Shown here: piece by piece, positions 34,285 to 42,870 of the stretch | How positions within the stretch are numbered: position 1 is the stretch's first letter | Layout of the letters: each line of letters starts with the position of its first letter | Assembly (NCBI GenBank): GCA_029261795.1 | Contig: JAJDAP010000061.1 | Location: 1-64,000 of the forward strand | DNA from: Deltaproteobacteria bacterium | Lineage (GTDB): Bacteria; Myxococcota_A; UBA9160; UBA6930 | Direction of reading: 5' to 3' | DNA length: 64,000 nt | Position numbers and translations under genes: made by a program | The notes under the pieces: model-generated | The model's input: the letters and a program-made list of their open reading frames with translations, nothing else | The model's database searches: none | What the model was told of the DNA's origin: nothing

Positions 34285-34371
34285 TCCGGTACCTTCCCGG
34301 AACCCCCGGATTTTCCAGGGAGTTTTCCGAGCGGACCAGCTCGGTCCCGACACACGGCGGAACTGCGGCGG

Positions 34372-35580
34372 ATGAACGGACGTAGAATCCTTCTGGTCGT
34401 AAGTGGCGGGATCGCCGCCTACAAGGTCCCCGAGATCGTGCGTGCGCTCACGCGCTCGGGACATGAGGTGCGCTGCGTCCTGACCGCGGCCGGCGCCGAG
34501 TTCGTTTCGCCGCTCGTGCTTCAGTCCCTGACCGGCAATGCCGTACGTCAGTCGCTGTTCGATGCCGGGGAAGAGGGCGCGATCGGCCACATCGAGTTGG
34601 CGGATTGGGCCGACGCCGTGGTCGTGGCGCCGGCGACGGCGAATCTGCTGGCGCGGTTGGCTCACGGGCTCGCCGACGATCTCGCGAGCACGGTCTTGCT
34701 GGCAACCCGGGCTCCGCTGCTGGTCGCGCCGGCGATGAACGTGAACATGTGGGAGCACCCGGCGACCCAGGCGAACCTGACGACGTTGCGCGAACGCGGG
34801 GTTCGCTTCGTCGGGCCCGACGCCGGCGAACTCGCTTGTGGCTGGGAAGGCCAGGGGCGCCTGAGTCCCCCGGAGGAAATCGCCGCCGAAACCGGGCTCT
34901 TGCTTGGCTCGCTCTCGCTGGCCGGTGCCTGTGTGGTCGTGTCTGCCGGCGGCACCCGCGAACCCATCGACGCGGTGCGGTCCCTGACGAATCGCTCCTC
35001 TGGCAAGATGGGCTACGCGCTGGCTGCCGAGGCGGCGTTGCGTGGCGCGGAGGTGCGGCTGATCTCGGGCCCGAGTCATCTGCCGACACCGGCGGGTGTC
35101 GAGCGGATCGACGTCGAGACGAGCCTCGAAATGCGTGACGCCGTGCTGGCCGATTTCGAGCGGGCCGCGATCGTGATCATGGCGGCTGCGGTCGCCGATT
35201 TCCGGCCTGCCGAGGCGTCCGAACGCAAGATCAAGAAAGAAGACCTCGCAGAGGACGCGGGCCTCCAACTCCAGCTCGTGCGGAACCCGGACATCCTGGC
35301 CGAGATCAGCGCCGAGCGGGGCAATCGCATCGTCGTCGGCTTCGCCGCCGAGAGCCACGATGTCCTGGCAGCGGCGCGACGCAAACTGAAGCGGAAGGGT
35401 TGCGACTTGCTCGTCGCCAACGACATCTCTCGCGCGGACGCGGGTTTCGAGACCGACGAGAACGCGGTCATCCTGTTGACGCCAGATGGCGCCAGCGAGG
35501 AGCTTCCCCTGCTGCCCAAGCCGGAAGTGGCTGCGCGGATCTTCGACCGGATCGAGAAGCTGCGGGAGGACAGGCGATGA
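34372..35580 (+). CDS. coaBC: Phosphopantothenoylcysteine decarboxylase/phosphopantothenate-cysteine ligase
   Basis: 402 aa, ATG at 34372. The N-terminal CoaC half is a flavoprotein (VSGGIAAYKVPEIVRAL; APAMNVNMWEHPAT; CGWEGQGRL). The C-terminal CoaB half has VVSAGGTREPIDAVRSLTNR and SSGKMGYALA, AAVADFRP, KIKK and LVANDI. Together they convert phosphopantothenate to phosphopantetheine. Its TGA overlaps the ATG of the NfeD-like gene (ATGA), so CoA synthesis and the membrane-raft genes are translationally joined, an odd pairing. Confidence 0.95.
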   Translation: MNGRRILLVVSGGIAAYKVPEIVRALTRSGHEVRCVLTAAGAEFVSPLVLQSLTGNAVRQSLFDAGEEGAIGHIELADWADAVVVAPATANLLARLAHGLADDLASTVLLATRAPLLVAPAMNVNMWEHPATQANLTTLRERGVRFVGPDAGELACGWEGQGRLSPPEEIAAETGLLLGSLSLAGACVVVSAGGTREPIDAVRSLTNRSSGKMGYALAAEAALRGAEVRLISGPSHLPTPAGVERIDVETSLEMRDAVLADFERAAIVIMAAAVADFRPAEASERKIKKEDLAEDAGLQLQLVRNPDILAEISAERGNRIVVGFAAESHDVLAAARRKLKRKGCDLLVANDISRADAGFETDENAVILLTPDGASEELPLLPKPEVAARIFDRIEKLREDRR

Positions 35581-36944
35581 GGCGGTCGTTGCCGGTGCTG
35601 CTCGGCCTGATCGTCCTGATGGCAGCGCCTGGCTGGAGCGCCGAAGAGACCGACGTCGGCGAAGAGATTCCCGTGAGGAGTGGTCCGATCGCAGTCGTCG
35701 AGTTTGCCGGAGCCGTCAACGCTGCCTCCGCCGACCATTTCCTCCAGGCTCTCGAACAGGCGGAGGAGATGGACGCCGCAATCCTTCTTGTCGAACTCGA
35801 TACGCCCGGCGGCGTGATCACCGACATGAAGGACATGCTCCAGGGGATGCTGAATAGCAAGGTGCCGGTGGTGGTATTCGTGCAACCGCGCGGAGCCTGG
35901 GCTGGCTCAGCCGGCGTATTCATCACCATGGCGGGTCACGTGGCGGCGATGGCGCCCAGCACGACCATCGGTGCCGCGCATCCCGTCATGGGGGGTGGCC
36001 CCCAGCCGAAGCCTGCGCCGGACGAAGACGGCGAGGTCAAGCCCGGCGACTACATGCTCGAGAAGTTCGAGAACATCACGGCGAGCTACATCGAGGCTGT
36101 CGCAAAGGAGCGAGGCCGGAACGTCGAGTGGGCCGAGAAGGCGGTGCGCGAGTCGATCGCGGCAACCGCCGACGAGGCGCTCGAACTGAACGTGATCGAT
36201 TTGATCGCAGAAGATCGAGCCGATCTCCTCGCTCAGCTCCACGGACGTAGGGTGGTGTTGGGCGGTGAGACAATAGAACTCGATATCCGCGATGGCAGGA
36301 TCCTGGAGATCGAGACGTCGTTGATGACCCGGGTCTTCCAATACGTGCAGCACCCGCAGATTCTCGCGCTGCTCTGGGCGTTGGGAATGTTGGGCATCTA
36401 CTTCGAGTACAACAATCCGGGTTCTATCTTTCCGGGCGCCTTGGGCGCCACGTGCCTCGTCTTGGCGCTGATCGCGATGCAGGCAGTTCCCTTCTCGTGG
36501 ACCGGCATCATTTTCGTGGCGATCGGTCTGGGATTGATGGTGGCCGAGGCATTTTTCCCCGCCTACGGCGTACTGCTCTTGGTTGGCGCGGCACTGCTGC
36601 TCGTCGGCGGATCGATGGTCTTCGATCGGCCCGAGGTTTCCGATCTCAATATCGACTTCTGGTCGGTGCTGGTGCCTCTCGTTGCCGGGTTGACCGCCTG
36701 CATGGCGGCCATCGTCGTTGCCATGAGCCGCACCCGGGGGCTCGCGCAGGTGGCCGGTGTCCATGAGTTGATCGGCATGCGCGGCGTCGCCCGGACCGCA
36801 TTGGAGCCGAGCGGTACGGGCACCGTCTTCCTTCGCGGGGAATACTGGACCGCGCACTCGGCGGAGGAGATCCCCGCGGAAGCGAAGGTGGAAGCCTTGG
36901 CCGTCGACGGGATGCGTCTCGAAGTCAAGCGCGCGGACGACTAG
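35577..36944 (+). CDS. NfeD-family membrane serine protease (ClpP-like)
   Basis: 455 aa from ATG at 35577. Signal peptide 1-21 ([18 protein letters not shown]). Residues 40-235 are a ClpP/1510-N protease domain with [17 protein letters not shown] and catalytic Ser in [11 protein letters not shown] (near 107). Then come four or five TM helices ([39 protein letters not shown]), and a C-terminal NfeD OB-fold domain ([25 protein letters not shown]). NfeD proteins act with SPFH proteins at membrane microdomains, and a slipin follows 59 bp downstream. Confidence 0.92.
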   Translation: MRRSLPVLLGLIVLMAAPGWSAEETDVGEEIPVRSGPIAVVEFAGAVNAASADHFLQALEQAEEMDAAILLVELDTPGGVITDMKDMLQGMLNSKVPVVVFVQPRGAWAGSAGVFITMAGHVAAMAPSTTIGAAHPVMGGGPQPKPAPDEDGEVKPGDYMLEKFENITASYIEAVAKERGRNVEWAEKAVRESIAATADEALELNVIDLIAEDRADLLAQLHGRRVVLGGETIELDIRDGRILEIETSLMTRVFQYVQHPQILALLWALGMLGIYFEYNNPGSIFPGALGATCLVLALIAMQAVPFSWTGIIFVAIGLGLMVAEAFFPAYGVLLLVGAALLLVGGSMVFDRPEVSDLNIDFWSVLVPLVAGLTACMAAIVVAMSRTRGLAQVAGVHELIGMRGVARTALEPSGTGTVFLRGEYWTAHSAEEIPAEAKVEALAVDGMRLEVKRADD

Positions 36945-37003
36945 GCTGGGCGGGGTCGCACACTTCACGTGCGGTCCGATTTTCCGACAAACAGGGGGGA
37001 AAC

Positions 37004-37789
37004 ATGACGGGTGGACTGATCGTCGCTGCGATCGCGGCGGGCTTCTTCATGATGGGCGTTCGGATTCTGCAGGAGTACGAGCGCGGCGTGATCTTCCGCC
37101 TCGGCCGATTCCAATCGGTCAAGGATGCCGGCTTCAAGTGGATCATCCCCATGGTCGACCGCATGGTGAAAGTGAGCCTGCGCGAGATCGTGATGGACGT
37201 TCCCGCGCAGGAAGTGATCACGCGGGACAATGTCTCGGTCAAGGTGAACGCGGTGCTCTACTTCCGCGTCCTGCACCCGAACCACGCGATCATCAACGTC
37301 GAGAACTATCTCTACGGAACCTCGCAGCTTTCGCAGACGACACTGCGCAGTGTCTGCGGCCAGGCGGAGCTCGACGAGCTACTGGCGGAGCGGGAATCGA
37401 TCAACCGGAAGCTGCAGGAGATCATCGACGAGCAGACGGAGCCCTGGGGCATCAAGGTTCGCGCCGTCGAGGTGAAGCAGATCGACCTGCCGCCGGACAT
37501 GCAACGGGCGATGGCAAAGCAGGCCGAGGCGGAGCGCGAGAAGCGGGCCAAGGTGATCCACGCCGAGGGCGAAGCCATGGCCGCCGAACGACTGGCCCAG
37601 GCTTCCCAGATCTTGTCGACTGAGCCTGCGGCGCTGCAGCTCCGGTTCCTCCAGACGCTGGCCGACATCGCTACCGAGAACAACTCGACCATCGTGTTCC
37701 CGATTCCGATCGACATCCTGAAGCCCCTCTACGACATCCAGGCGGGCAACCCGGAGGGTAGGACCCAGACGAGGGAGCGGGGAGAGTAG
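37004..37789 (+). CDS. Slipin (SPFH/band 7 protein)
   Basis: 261 aa, ATG at 37004 after GGGGGGAAAC. An N-terminal TM segment (1-20, [19 protein letters not shown]), then the band 7 domain with [32 protein letters not shown] and [18 protein letters not shown], and a C-terminal coiled coil ([22 protein letters not shown]). This is the bacterial slipin pattern that pairs with long NfeD proteins. The C-terminus ends in [13 protein letters not shown]. Inner-membrane scaffold; partner of the NfeD upstream. Confidence 0.92.
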   Translation: MTGGLIVAAIAAGFFMMGVRILQEYERGVIFRLGRFQSVKDAGFKWIIPMVDRMVKVSLREIVMDVPAQEVITRDNVSVKVNAVLYFRVLHPNHAIINVENYLYGTSQLSQTTLRSVCGQAELDELLAERESINRKLQEIIDEQTEPWGIKVRAVEVKQIDLPPDMQRAMAKQAEAEREKRAKVIHAEGEAMAAERLAQASQILSTEPAALQLRFLQTLADIATENNSTIVFPIPIDILKPLYDIQAGNPEGRTQTRERGE

Positions 37790-38743
37790 ATGGCCGACGA
37801 GGTCGAGAAGAGTGCCGGACGCTTGCTCCGGCGCTTCACGCTGTTGTTCGTCATTTTGGGCGGCGTCGGGGCCTGGATCTTCCTGACTGGCTTCGTCCAA
37901 CTCTCGCCGGGTGAGTCCGCCGTCATCCTTCGCCTCGGCGTCTATGACCGCACCATCTCCGAGGATGGACCGCTCCTTCACCTCCCGCAGCCGATCGAGA
38001 CCCGTACCGTCGTCGAGAGCGGACGTAATCAACGGATGGACTTCGGCGATGTGGACGATCCCGCGAAGCGCGAAGAGACCGCGATGCAGACGAGCGACAA
38101 CAACATCGTCTACCTCGAGTTTCTCGTGCTCTATCGATACGCGGATCCATTCGAGTCGCTCTATCGCGTTCGCGATGTGGAGACGACCCTGCGCGAAGCG
38201 TCCCAGGCGGCCATGCGCGAGGTCGTGGGGCGCAACACGATCGACGGTGTCCTTTCCGACGCGCGCGGTCAGATCGAGGGGGATGTGGCCGATCTCCTCC
38301 AGACGATCGTGACGGACTACCAGCTGGGGCTCGAGATCGATGGCGTCGATCTCCAGGAGGTACAACCGCCCCAGACGGTGCGCGAATCCTTCGATGATGT
38401 GATCAAGGCGAACCAGGATCGAAGCCGAAAGGTCAATGAAGCCGAGGGGTATGCCAACGAAGTGGTACCGCAGGCGCGGGGTCGCGCCGCCGAGCTTTCC
38501 GCAGAAGCGAACGCCTACCGTGAGTCGAAGGTCGCAGCGGCGTCGGGCGAAGCTCAACGATTCACGTCTCTCCTGACCGAGTACCAACGCGCGCCGGAGA
38601 TCACGCGCAAGCGGCTCTACCTCGAGACGATGGAAGAGATCCTTCCCGAGGTGGAGATGGTCATCATCGAGCCGGGCTCGGCCTCGGTGCTGCCCTACCT
38701 CCCGCTGGGTTCGGCGGCACAGGGTCGGGGAGCGAAGGAATGA
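37790..38743 (+). CDS. hflK: HflK-like SPFH membrane protein
   Basis: 317 aa, ATG at 37790 directly after the slipin stop, with GGGGAGAGTAG upstream. One TM helix (about 17-37), then SPGESAVILRLGVYDRTISEDGPLLHLPQPIETRTVVE, typical of HflK. The middle has TSDNNIVYLEFLVLYRYADP and the end a coiled coil (ANQDRSRKVNEAEGYANEV). HflK and HflC form the large membrane cage that modulates FtsH in many bacteria. FtsH is not in the window. The usual Gly/Pro-rich N-terminus of HflK is missing. Confidence 0.88.
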   Translation: MADEVEKSAGRLLRRFTLLFVILGGVGAWIFLTGFVQLSPGESAVILRLGVYDRTISEDGPLLHLPQPIETRTVVESGRNQRMDFGDVDDPAKREETAMQTSDNNIVYLEFLVLYRYADPFESLYRVRDVETTLREASQAAMREVVGRNTIDGVLSDARGQIEGDVADLLQTIVTDYQLGLEIDGVDLQEVQPPQTVRESFDDVIKANQDRSRKVNEAEGYANEVVPQARGRAAELSAEANAYRESKVAAASGEAQRFTSLLTEYQRAPEITRKRLYLETMEEILPEVEMVIIEPGSASVLPYLPLGSAAQGRGAKE

Positions 38744-39630
38744 AGCGGATCCTGGTCCTGCTCCTGGTCGTCGTCGGTGTCGCGGGCGCAACGAGCTTCC
38801 TGGGATTCGGCCCCGTCGTGTTGAACACGGAGGGTGAACAGCGCATTGCACTCCTGCTGGGCGAACCGAGGGTGGTCACGGAACCGGGGATCTCTTTCGC
38901 GATCGCGACGACACCCATCTACGTGATCGAGCGGCGCTGGCTGCATCTCTCTTCGGAGCCTCGCGAGATCCAGACGCGGGATCGTGAATTCCTGACCGTC
39001 GACAACTATCTGATCTGGCGCATCGGAGACCCGTTGCTCTTCCGGGAATCGTTCCCAACGACCATCCGGGGAGACCTGTCCAAGGCGGAATCGCAGCTGG
39101 AGCGTCAGATCCGCTCGATCGTTCGCGAGGTGATTGGCCAGCAGACCCTCCAGGAGGTCCTGAACGAATCGCGCGTCGAGATCATGCGCACGATCACCGA
39201 GCGGGCGAAGCGCGACTTTGTGGCGCGGGGCGTGGAGGTGAAGGATGTCCGCATCAATCGCACCGAGCTCCCGCAGCGCACCGAAGAGAATGTTTACGCG
39301 CGCATGCGCTCCGAACGTGAACGGTTGGCACGCAAGTACCGCGCCGAGGGGGAAGAGGAGGCGCGCACGATTCGCGCCGAAGCCGACCGTGAGCGGACCG
39401 TGATCGAGGCCGAGGCGCTCCGTGATTCCGAGGTTATGCGGGGCGAAGCCGACGCCGATGCCACGCGGATCTATGCCGAGGCCTACGGAGCCGATCCCGA
39501 GTTCTACGAGTTCGTCCGGAGTCTCGAGGCTTATCGCAAGACGATCGGATCAGGTACCACGATGATCCTGCCGCCAGACCATCCGTTCTTTCGCGTGCTC
39601 CAGAGCGACGGGAAGCCGCCGGACCGCTAG
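38740..39630 (+). CDS. hflC: HflC-like SPFH membrane protein
   Basis: 296 aa, ATG overlapping the hflK stop (ATGA). N-terminal TM helix 3-23, then NTEGEQRIALLLGEPRVVTEPGISF, TRDREFLTVDNYLIWRI and REVIGQQTLQEVLNESRVEI, the HflC pattern. The helical tail has EADRERTVIEAEALRDSEVM, and the end YGADPEFYEFVRSLEAYRKT is diagnostic of HflC. It completes a four-gene NfeD-slipin-HflK-HflC set. Its stop overlaps the stop of the convergent lptG-like gene. Confidence 0.93.
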   Translation: MKRILVLLLVVVGVAGATSFLGFGPVVLNTEGEQRIALLLGEPRVVTEPGISFAIATTPIYVIERRWLHLSSEPREIQTRDREFLTVDNYLIWRIGDPLLFRESFPTTIRGDLSKAESQLERQIRSIVREVIGQQTLQEVLNESRVEIMRTITERAKRDFVARGVEVKDVRINRTELPQRTEENVYARMRSERERLARKYRAEGEEEARTIRAEADRERTVIEAEALRDSEVMRGEADADATRIYAEAYGADPEFYEFVRSLEAYRKTIGSGTTMILPPDHPFFRVLQSDGKPPDR

Positions 39631-40706
39631 CGCGGCACCCGCCACAGACGCAGACTGGCCCAGGCCAGGAAGAGGGCGATCAGCAGCCAGGGTAGGAGCG
39701 CCATCATGCCGCCCACGCGGAACGCGATGCCGCCGGCGTACTCGCGCAGTACCAGGAACGTCGTCAGGATCGCGACGCCCTGAAGGGTAGGGAGCGCCAG
39801 GCTCTTGGTTCGCTCCACGGACAGGCCCAGGGGAATCGCGAAGGCGACGAACAGCAAGACCAGCACGGGCACCGAGAGTCGTGAATGGAAGATCGAGCGG
39901 GCGGGGCCCGAGTCTCCGCCGCGCGCCTCGGCAATGTCGATGTGGGCGGTGAGCTGGGGTAGGCGCATCGCTGCGAGTTCACGGGCGTCGAGGCGCAGGT
40001 TGCGGCGCGACGCGAGGGCGAGGGTGATGTCCTCGCCGCGCTGCACCACGGGAGGGCGCGTAGGGTCGGCGATGTCGAAGGTCCGCACGATCGCCTTCTC
40101 GAAGCGCCACGCCTTGTCGCTCTCGCGGTGTGCGACCCGCGCGTGAATCGTGCGGATCAGTCGGCCGCTTTCGTCGCGTTCCAGGACCCGGGCATTGCGG
40201 ATCGAGGATCCCGTCGCGTTCGGGGCCTCGCCGCTATAGACGATCCGGCCCGAGTGATACCACCAGGTGCCCGAGCGTAGCTCGATACTGTCCGTGAGCA
40301 GCCCGGCCTCCTTCGCCATCAGGACCGCCGCCGAGCGGCCGAGGGTCTCGTTCAACCAAAGGGTGAAGGCCGATAACACCATCGCCAGGAGCAGTAGGGG
40401 TACGAAGGCCCGCAGCGGTGAGATCCCGCCGGCGCGCAGGGCCATGACTTCGAAGGAACGTGCGGCCTGGCCGATCACCATGAAGCTGCCAACGAAAGCG
40501 GCGACCGGGATCAGGTAGGTGAGATAGCTGGCCGCAGTGCGCAGCAACAGCACCCGGATCGCCTCGCCGAGCGAGGCCTGGGAGTCCATGATGTCGCCCC
40601 AATTGAGCAACATGTCGACGACGACGACCAGGAGCGCGAGAATCACCAGCGATCCGGCGAATGCCTGCAGGAAGCGGAGCGAGTAGTACCGCCAGAGGGT
40701 TCTCAT
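39627..40706 (-). CDS. lptG: LPS export permease, LptF/LptG family
   Basis: 359 aa, ATG at 40704-40706. Six TM helices: one pair at the N-terminus (FLQAFAGSLVILALLVVVVD), LIPVAAFVGSFMVIGQ and SPLRAFVPLLLLAMVLSAFT before a ~150-residue periplasmic beta-jellyroll, and the rest at the C-terminal end. SFEVMALRAGGISP is the typical cytoplasmic loop that contacts LptB. It extracts lipopolysaccharide from the inner membrane. LptF/LptG usually occur as a pair; only one is here. I call it G over F on general resemblance only. Confidence 0.82.
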   Translation of the reverse strand: MRTLWRYYSLRFLQAFAGSLVILALLVVVVDMLLNWGDIMDSQASLGEAIRVLLLRTAASYLTYLIPVAAFVGSFMVIGQAARSFEVMALRAGGISPLRAFVPLLLLAMVLSAFTLWLNETLGRSAAVLMAKEAGLLTDSIELRSGTWWYHSGRIVYSGEAPNATGSSIRNARVLERDESGRLIRTIHARVAHRESDKAWRFEKAIVRTFDIADPTRPPVVQRGEDITLALASRRNLRLDARELAAMRLPQLTAHIDIAEARGGDSGPARSIFHSRLSVPVLVLLFVAFAIPLGLSVERTKSLALPTLQGVAILTTFLVLREYAGGIAFRVGGMMALLPWLLIALFLAWASLRLWRVPR

Positions 40707-40725
40707 CGGCGCGGGAGTCTAGCGA

Positions 40726-41679
40726 TTGCGGGTGGTGCGGGGCAGCGAGGCGTTGGGGAAGCCTCTGGAACGCGGCGTTCTCACCGTAGGGAACTTCGAT
40801 GGCCTCCATCTGGGCCACCAGAGCATCATGCAGACCGTGACGTTGCGGGCCCATGCCCTCGGTGGCCCCGCGGCGGCCTTCACCTTCGAGCCGCATCCGC
40901 GCCGGGTCCTGTATCCCGAGCGCTCGCTGAAACTGCTGACGACACTCGAGCAGAAGCTCGAACTGTTCGAAGCCGCCGGCGTCGATGTCGCCATCGTCGA
41001 GCCGTTCGACCTCGGCTTCGCCCGGCTTCCGGCCGAACGTTTCGTGCGCGAGATCCTGCATGCGCGAATCGGGCCCATGGAGGTCTACGTCGGCTACGAC
41101 TTCCGCTACGGCCGAGACCGCGAAGGGTCGATGAGGACCCTGACCGAATTGGGACCACACCTCGGGTTCTCGGTCACGATCATTCCCGAGGTCAAGCTCG
41201 GCGCCCGCGACGTGAACTCGACGCGGATCCGAGAGTTGTTGGAGGGAGGCCAGGTGGAAGACGCTGCGGTGTTGCTGGGTCGTCCCTACACCGTGCGCGG
41301 GAGTGTCGTCGAAGGAGATCGGCGCGGCCGCACGATCGGATTTCCGACGCTGAACCTGGCACCCGAGAACGAGATCCTTCCCGCACGCGGCGTCTACGCC
41401 GGCCATGTGCGATTCCTGGATGTCGGAACGCCGAACCAGGGGGCCCGCTACGCGGCGGTGACCAATGTGGGCAAGCGCCCCACCTTCAAGGAAGACGATC
41501 CCGTCATGGCCGAGGCCCACGTCATGGATTTCGAGGGCGACATCTACGGGCGGCGCGTCGAGCTGACCTTCGAGCACCACCTGCGCGCCGAGGAGCGGTT
41601 CCCGGACATCGAGGCGCTGAAGGCCCAGATCGGCCGCGATGTCCTGCACGCCCGTGAGCGACTCGGCGCCGAACATTGA
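40726..41679 (+). CDS. ribF: Bifunctional riboflavin kinase/FAD synthetase
   Basis: 317 aa from TTG at 40726, supported by GGGAG 8 nt upstream; a GTG at 40732 is an alternative. The FAD synthetase half has TVGNFDGLHLGHQSIM, FEPHPRRVL, VGYDFRYGRDREG and NSTRIRELL. The riboflavin kinase half has GDRRGRTIGFPTLN and AVTNVGKRPTF. It makes FMN and FAD from riboflavin. Length is standard. No FMN riboswitch is visible before it. Its TGA overlaps the TTG of the next gene. Confidence 0.93.
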   Translation: MRVVRGSEALGKPLERGVLTVGNFDGLHLGHQSIMQTVTLRAHALGGPAAAFTFEPHPRRVLYPERSLKLLTTLEQKLELFEAAGVDVAIVEPFDLGFARLPAERFVREILHARIGPMEVYVGYDFRYGRDREGSMRTLTELGPHLGFSVTIIPEVKLGARDVNSTRIRELLEGGQVEDAAVLLGRPYTVRGSVVEGDRRGRTIGFPTLNLAPENEILPARGVYAGHVRFLDVGTPNQGARYAAVTNVGKRPTFKEDDPVMAEAHVMDFEGDIYGRRVELTFEHHLRAEERFPDIEALKAQIGRDVLHARERLGAEH

Positions 41680-42734
41680 GTGATTCGACCTCGAGCGAAT
41701 CGCCGGACGCTTCAGGCTTGGCCGGCTCCGCGGGCGGTGCGTTGCGCGATCCCCGGATCTGGCTCGGCTTGGCCGTTACCGTGGGCGCCATCGCCTTCAC
41801 CTTGCGTGACATCTCATTCGCCGAAGTCGCTGCGGCAATCGGCGAGGCAGATCTCTGGCTGTTGCTCGCCGTGGCGGTGCCGGCCAACGTCGCCTCGCTC
41901 TGGGTCCGCGCGCTGCGTTGGAAGCACCTCGCCTGCCACGTGGTTCCGATGACCGCCGGGGCGACCTACCGCGCGACCGCGATCGGTTATCTCGTCAACA
42001 ACCTGCTGCCGCTGCGCATCGGCGAGGTGGTGCGGGCCTGGGTGTTGGCGCGCGAGACCGGTGGAGCCACCGTGGCCCTGTTCGGAACCGTGCTGCTCGA
42101 GCGGGTGATCGACCTGGTGGTATTGTTGACGATTGCATTCGTCGTAATTGGTCAGGTCGTGGATCTTGGGGCACTGACAGTCATCGCTTTCGTCCCGATC
42201 GTGGGGATCGTACTCCTCAAGTGGTGGCCTGAGCGCCTGCTCAGCATCGCCAGTGTCTGCGGACACGCGATCTTGCCCGATTCGCTCGCGGGCGGCGCAG
42301 ATCGATTGCTGCGAGAGCTGGCCAACGGCCTTTCGGGGCTCGGCGGCGGGCGTCGCCTCGCAGCCGTCGCCGCCTGGTCCTTCGTCCTCTGGGGTGTGGT
42401 GGTCCCACTGACCTTCTGGGGGCCGATCCTGGCGTTGCCGATCGGCCTGTCGGGACCCATCCAGGAAGCCTTCGCGTCCTATGTCTCGATGCTCTACGTC
42501 GCGGTGGCTGTCGCGATTCCCTCGGCTCCCGGCTTCTTCGGCGTCTACCACGCCGCCTGTCGCGAGGCCCTTGCCCCCCTGGGGGTGTCCGCCAGTCTGG
42601 CCCTGGCGATGGGGACCCTTTCGCATCTCGTCTTCTGGCTCACCTTCGTCGTCTGCGGCGCTCTCGCGCTGCGCAGCAGCGGCAGCCGCCTCGGCGATAT
42701 CCTGAGCCGCGCCCAGGTGAAGTCGCAGGACTGA
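41676..42734 (+). CDS. Flippase-like/lysylphosphatidylglycerol-synthase TM family protein
   Basis: 352 aa from TTG at 41676, overlapping the ribF stop (TTGA). About eight TM helices with the family marks WVRALRWKHLA, YLVNNLLPLRIGEVVRAWVL and a C-terminal AIPSAPGFFGVYHAAC. This is the UPF0104/AglD/MprF-N-terminal fold, thought to flip or transfer lipid-linked substrates. The catalytic MprF C-terminal domain is missing. Substrate unknown; it may serve the glycan-making enzymes in the window. Start is uncertain by a few codons. Confidence 0.78.
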   Translation: MSDSTSSESPDASGLAGSAGGALRDPRIWLGLAVTVGAIAFTLRDISFAEVAAAIGEADLWLLLAVAVPANVASLWVRALRWKHLACHVVPMTAGATYRATAIGYLVNNLLPLRIGEVVRAWVLARETGGATVALFGTVLLERVIDLVVLLTIAFVVIGQVVDLGALTVIAFVPIVGIVLLKWWPERLLSIASVCGHAILPDSLAGGADRLLRELANGLSGLGGGRRLAAVAAWSFVLWGVVVPLTFWGPILALPIGLSGPIQEAFASYVSMLYVAVAVAIPSAPGFFGVYHAACREALAPLGVSASLALAMGTLSHLVFWLTFVVCGALALRSSGSRLGDILSRAQVKSQD

Positions 42735-42870
42735 GCGGTTCGCCGCACCTCGCTGGTCAAGTTCGCCCGACCACCCGCCGATAACTGGGCGGGTTCGCAG
42801 CACTTCTTGCGGGCGAAATGCGTGTCGAGGGTGGGGACGATCCCCGGCTCGACGTAGCGGAGAGGGCGTC

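Noticed and set aside
42735-42870. Sigma-54 promoter before pilB
   Set aside because: CGCAGCACTTCTTGC has a -12-like element, but the -24 element is wrong and the spacing is one base too long.
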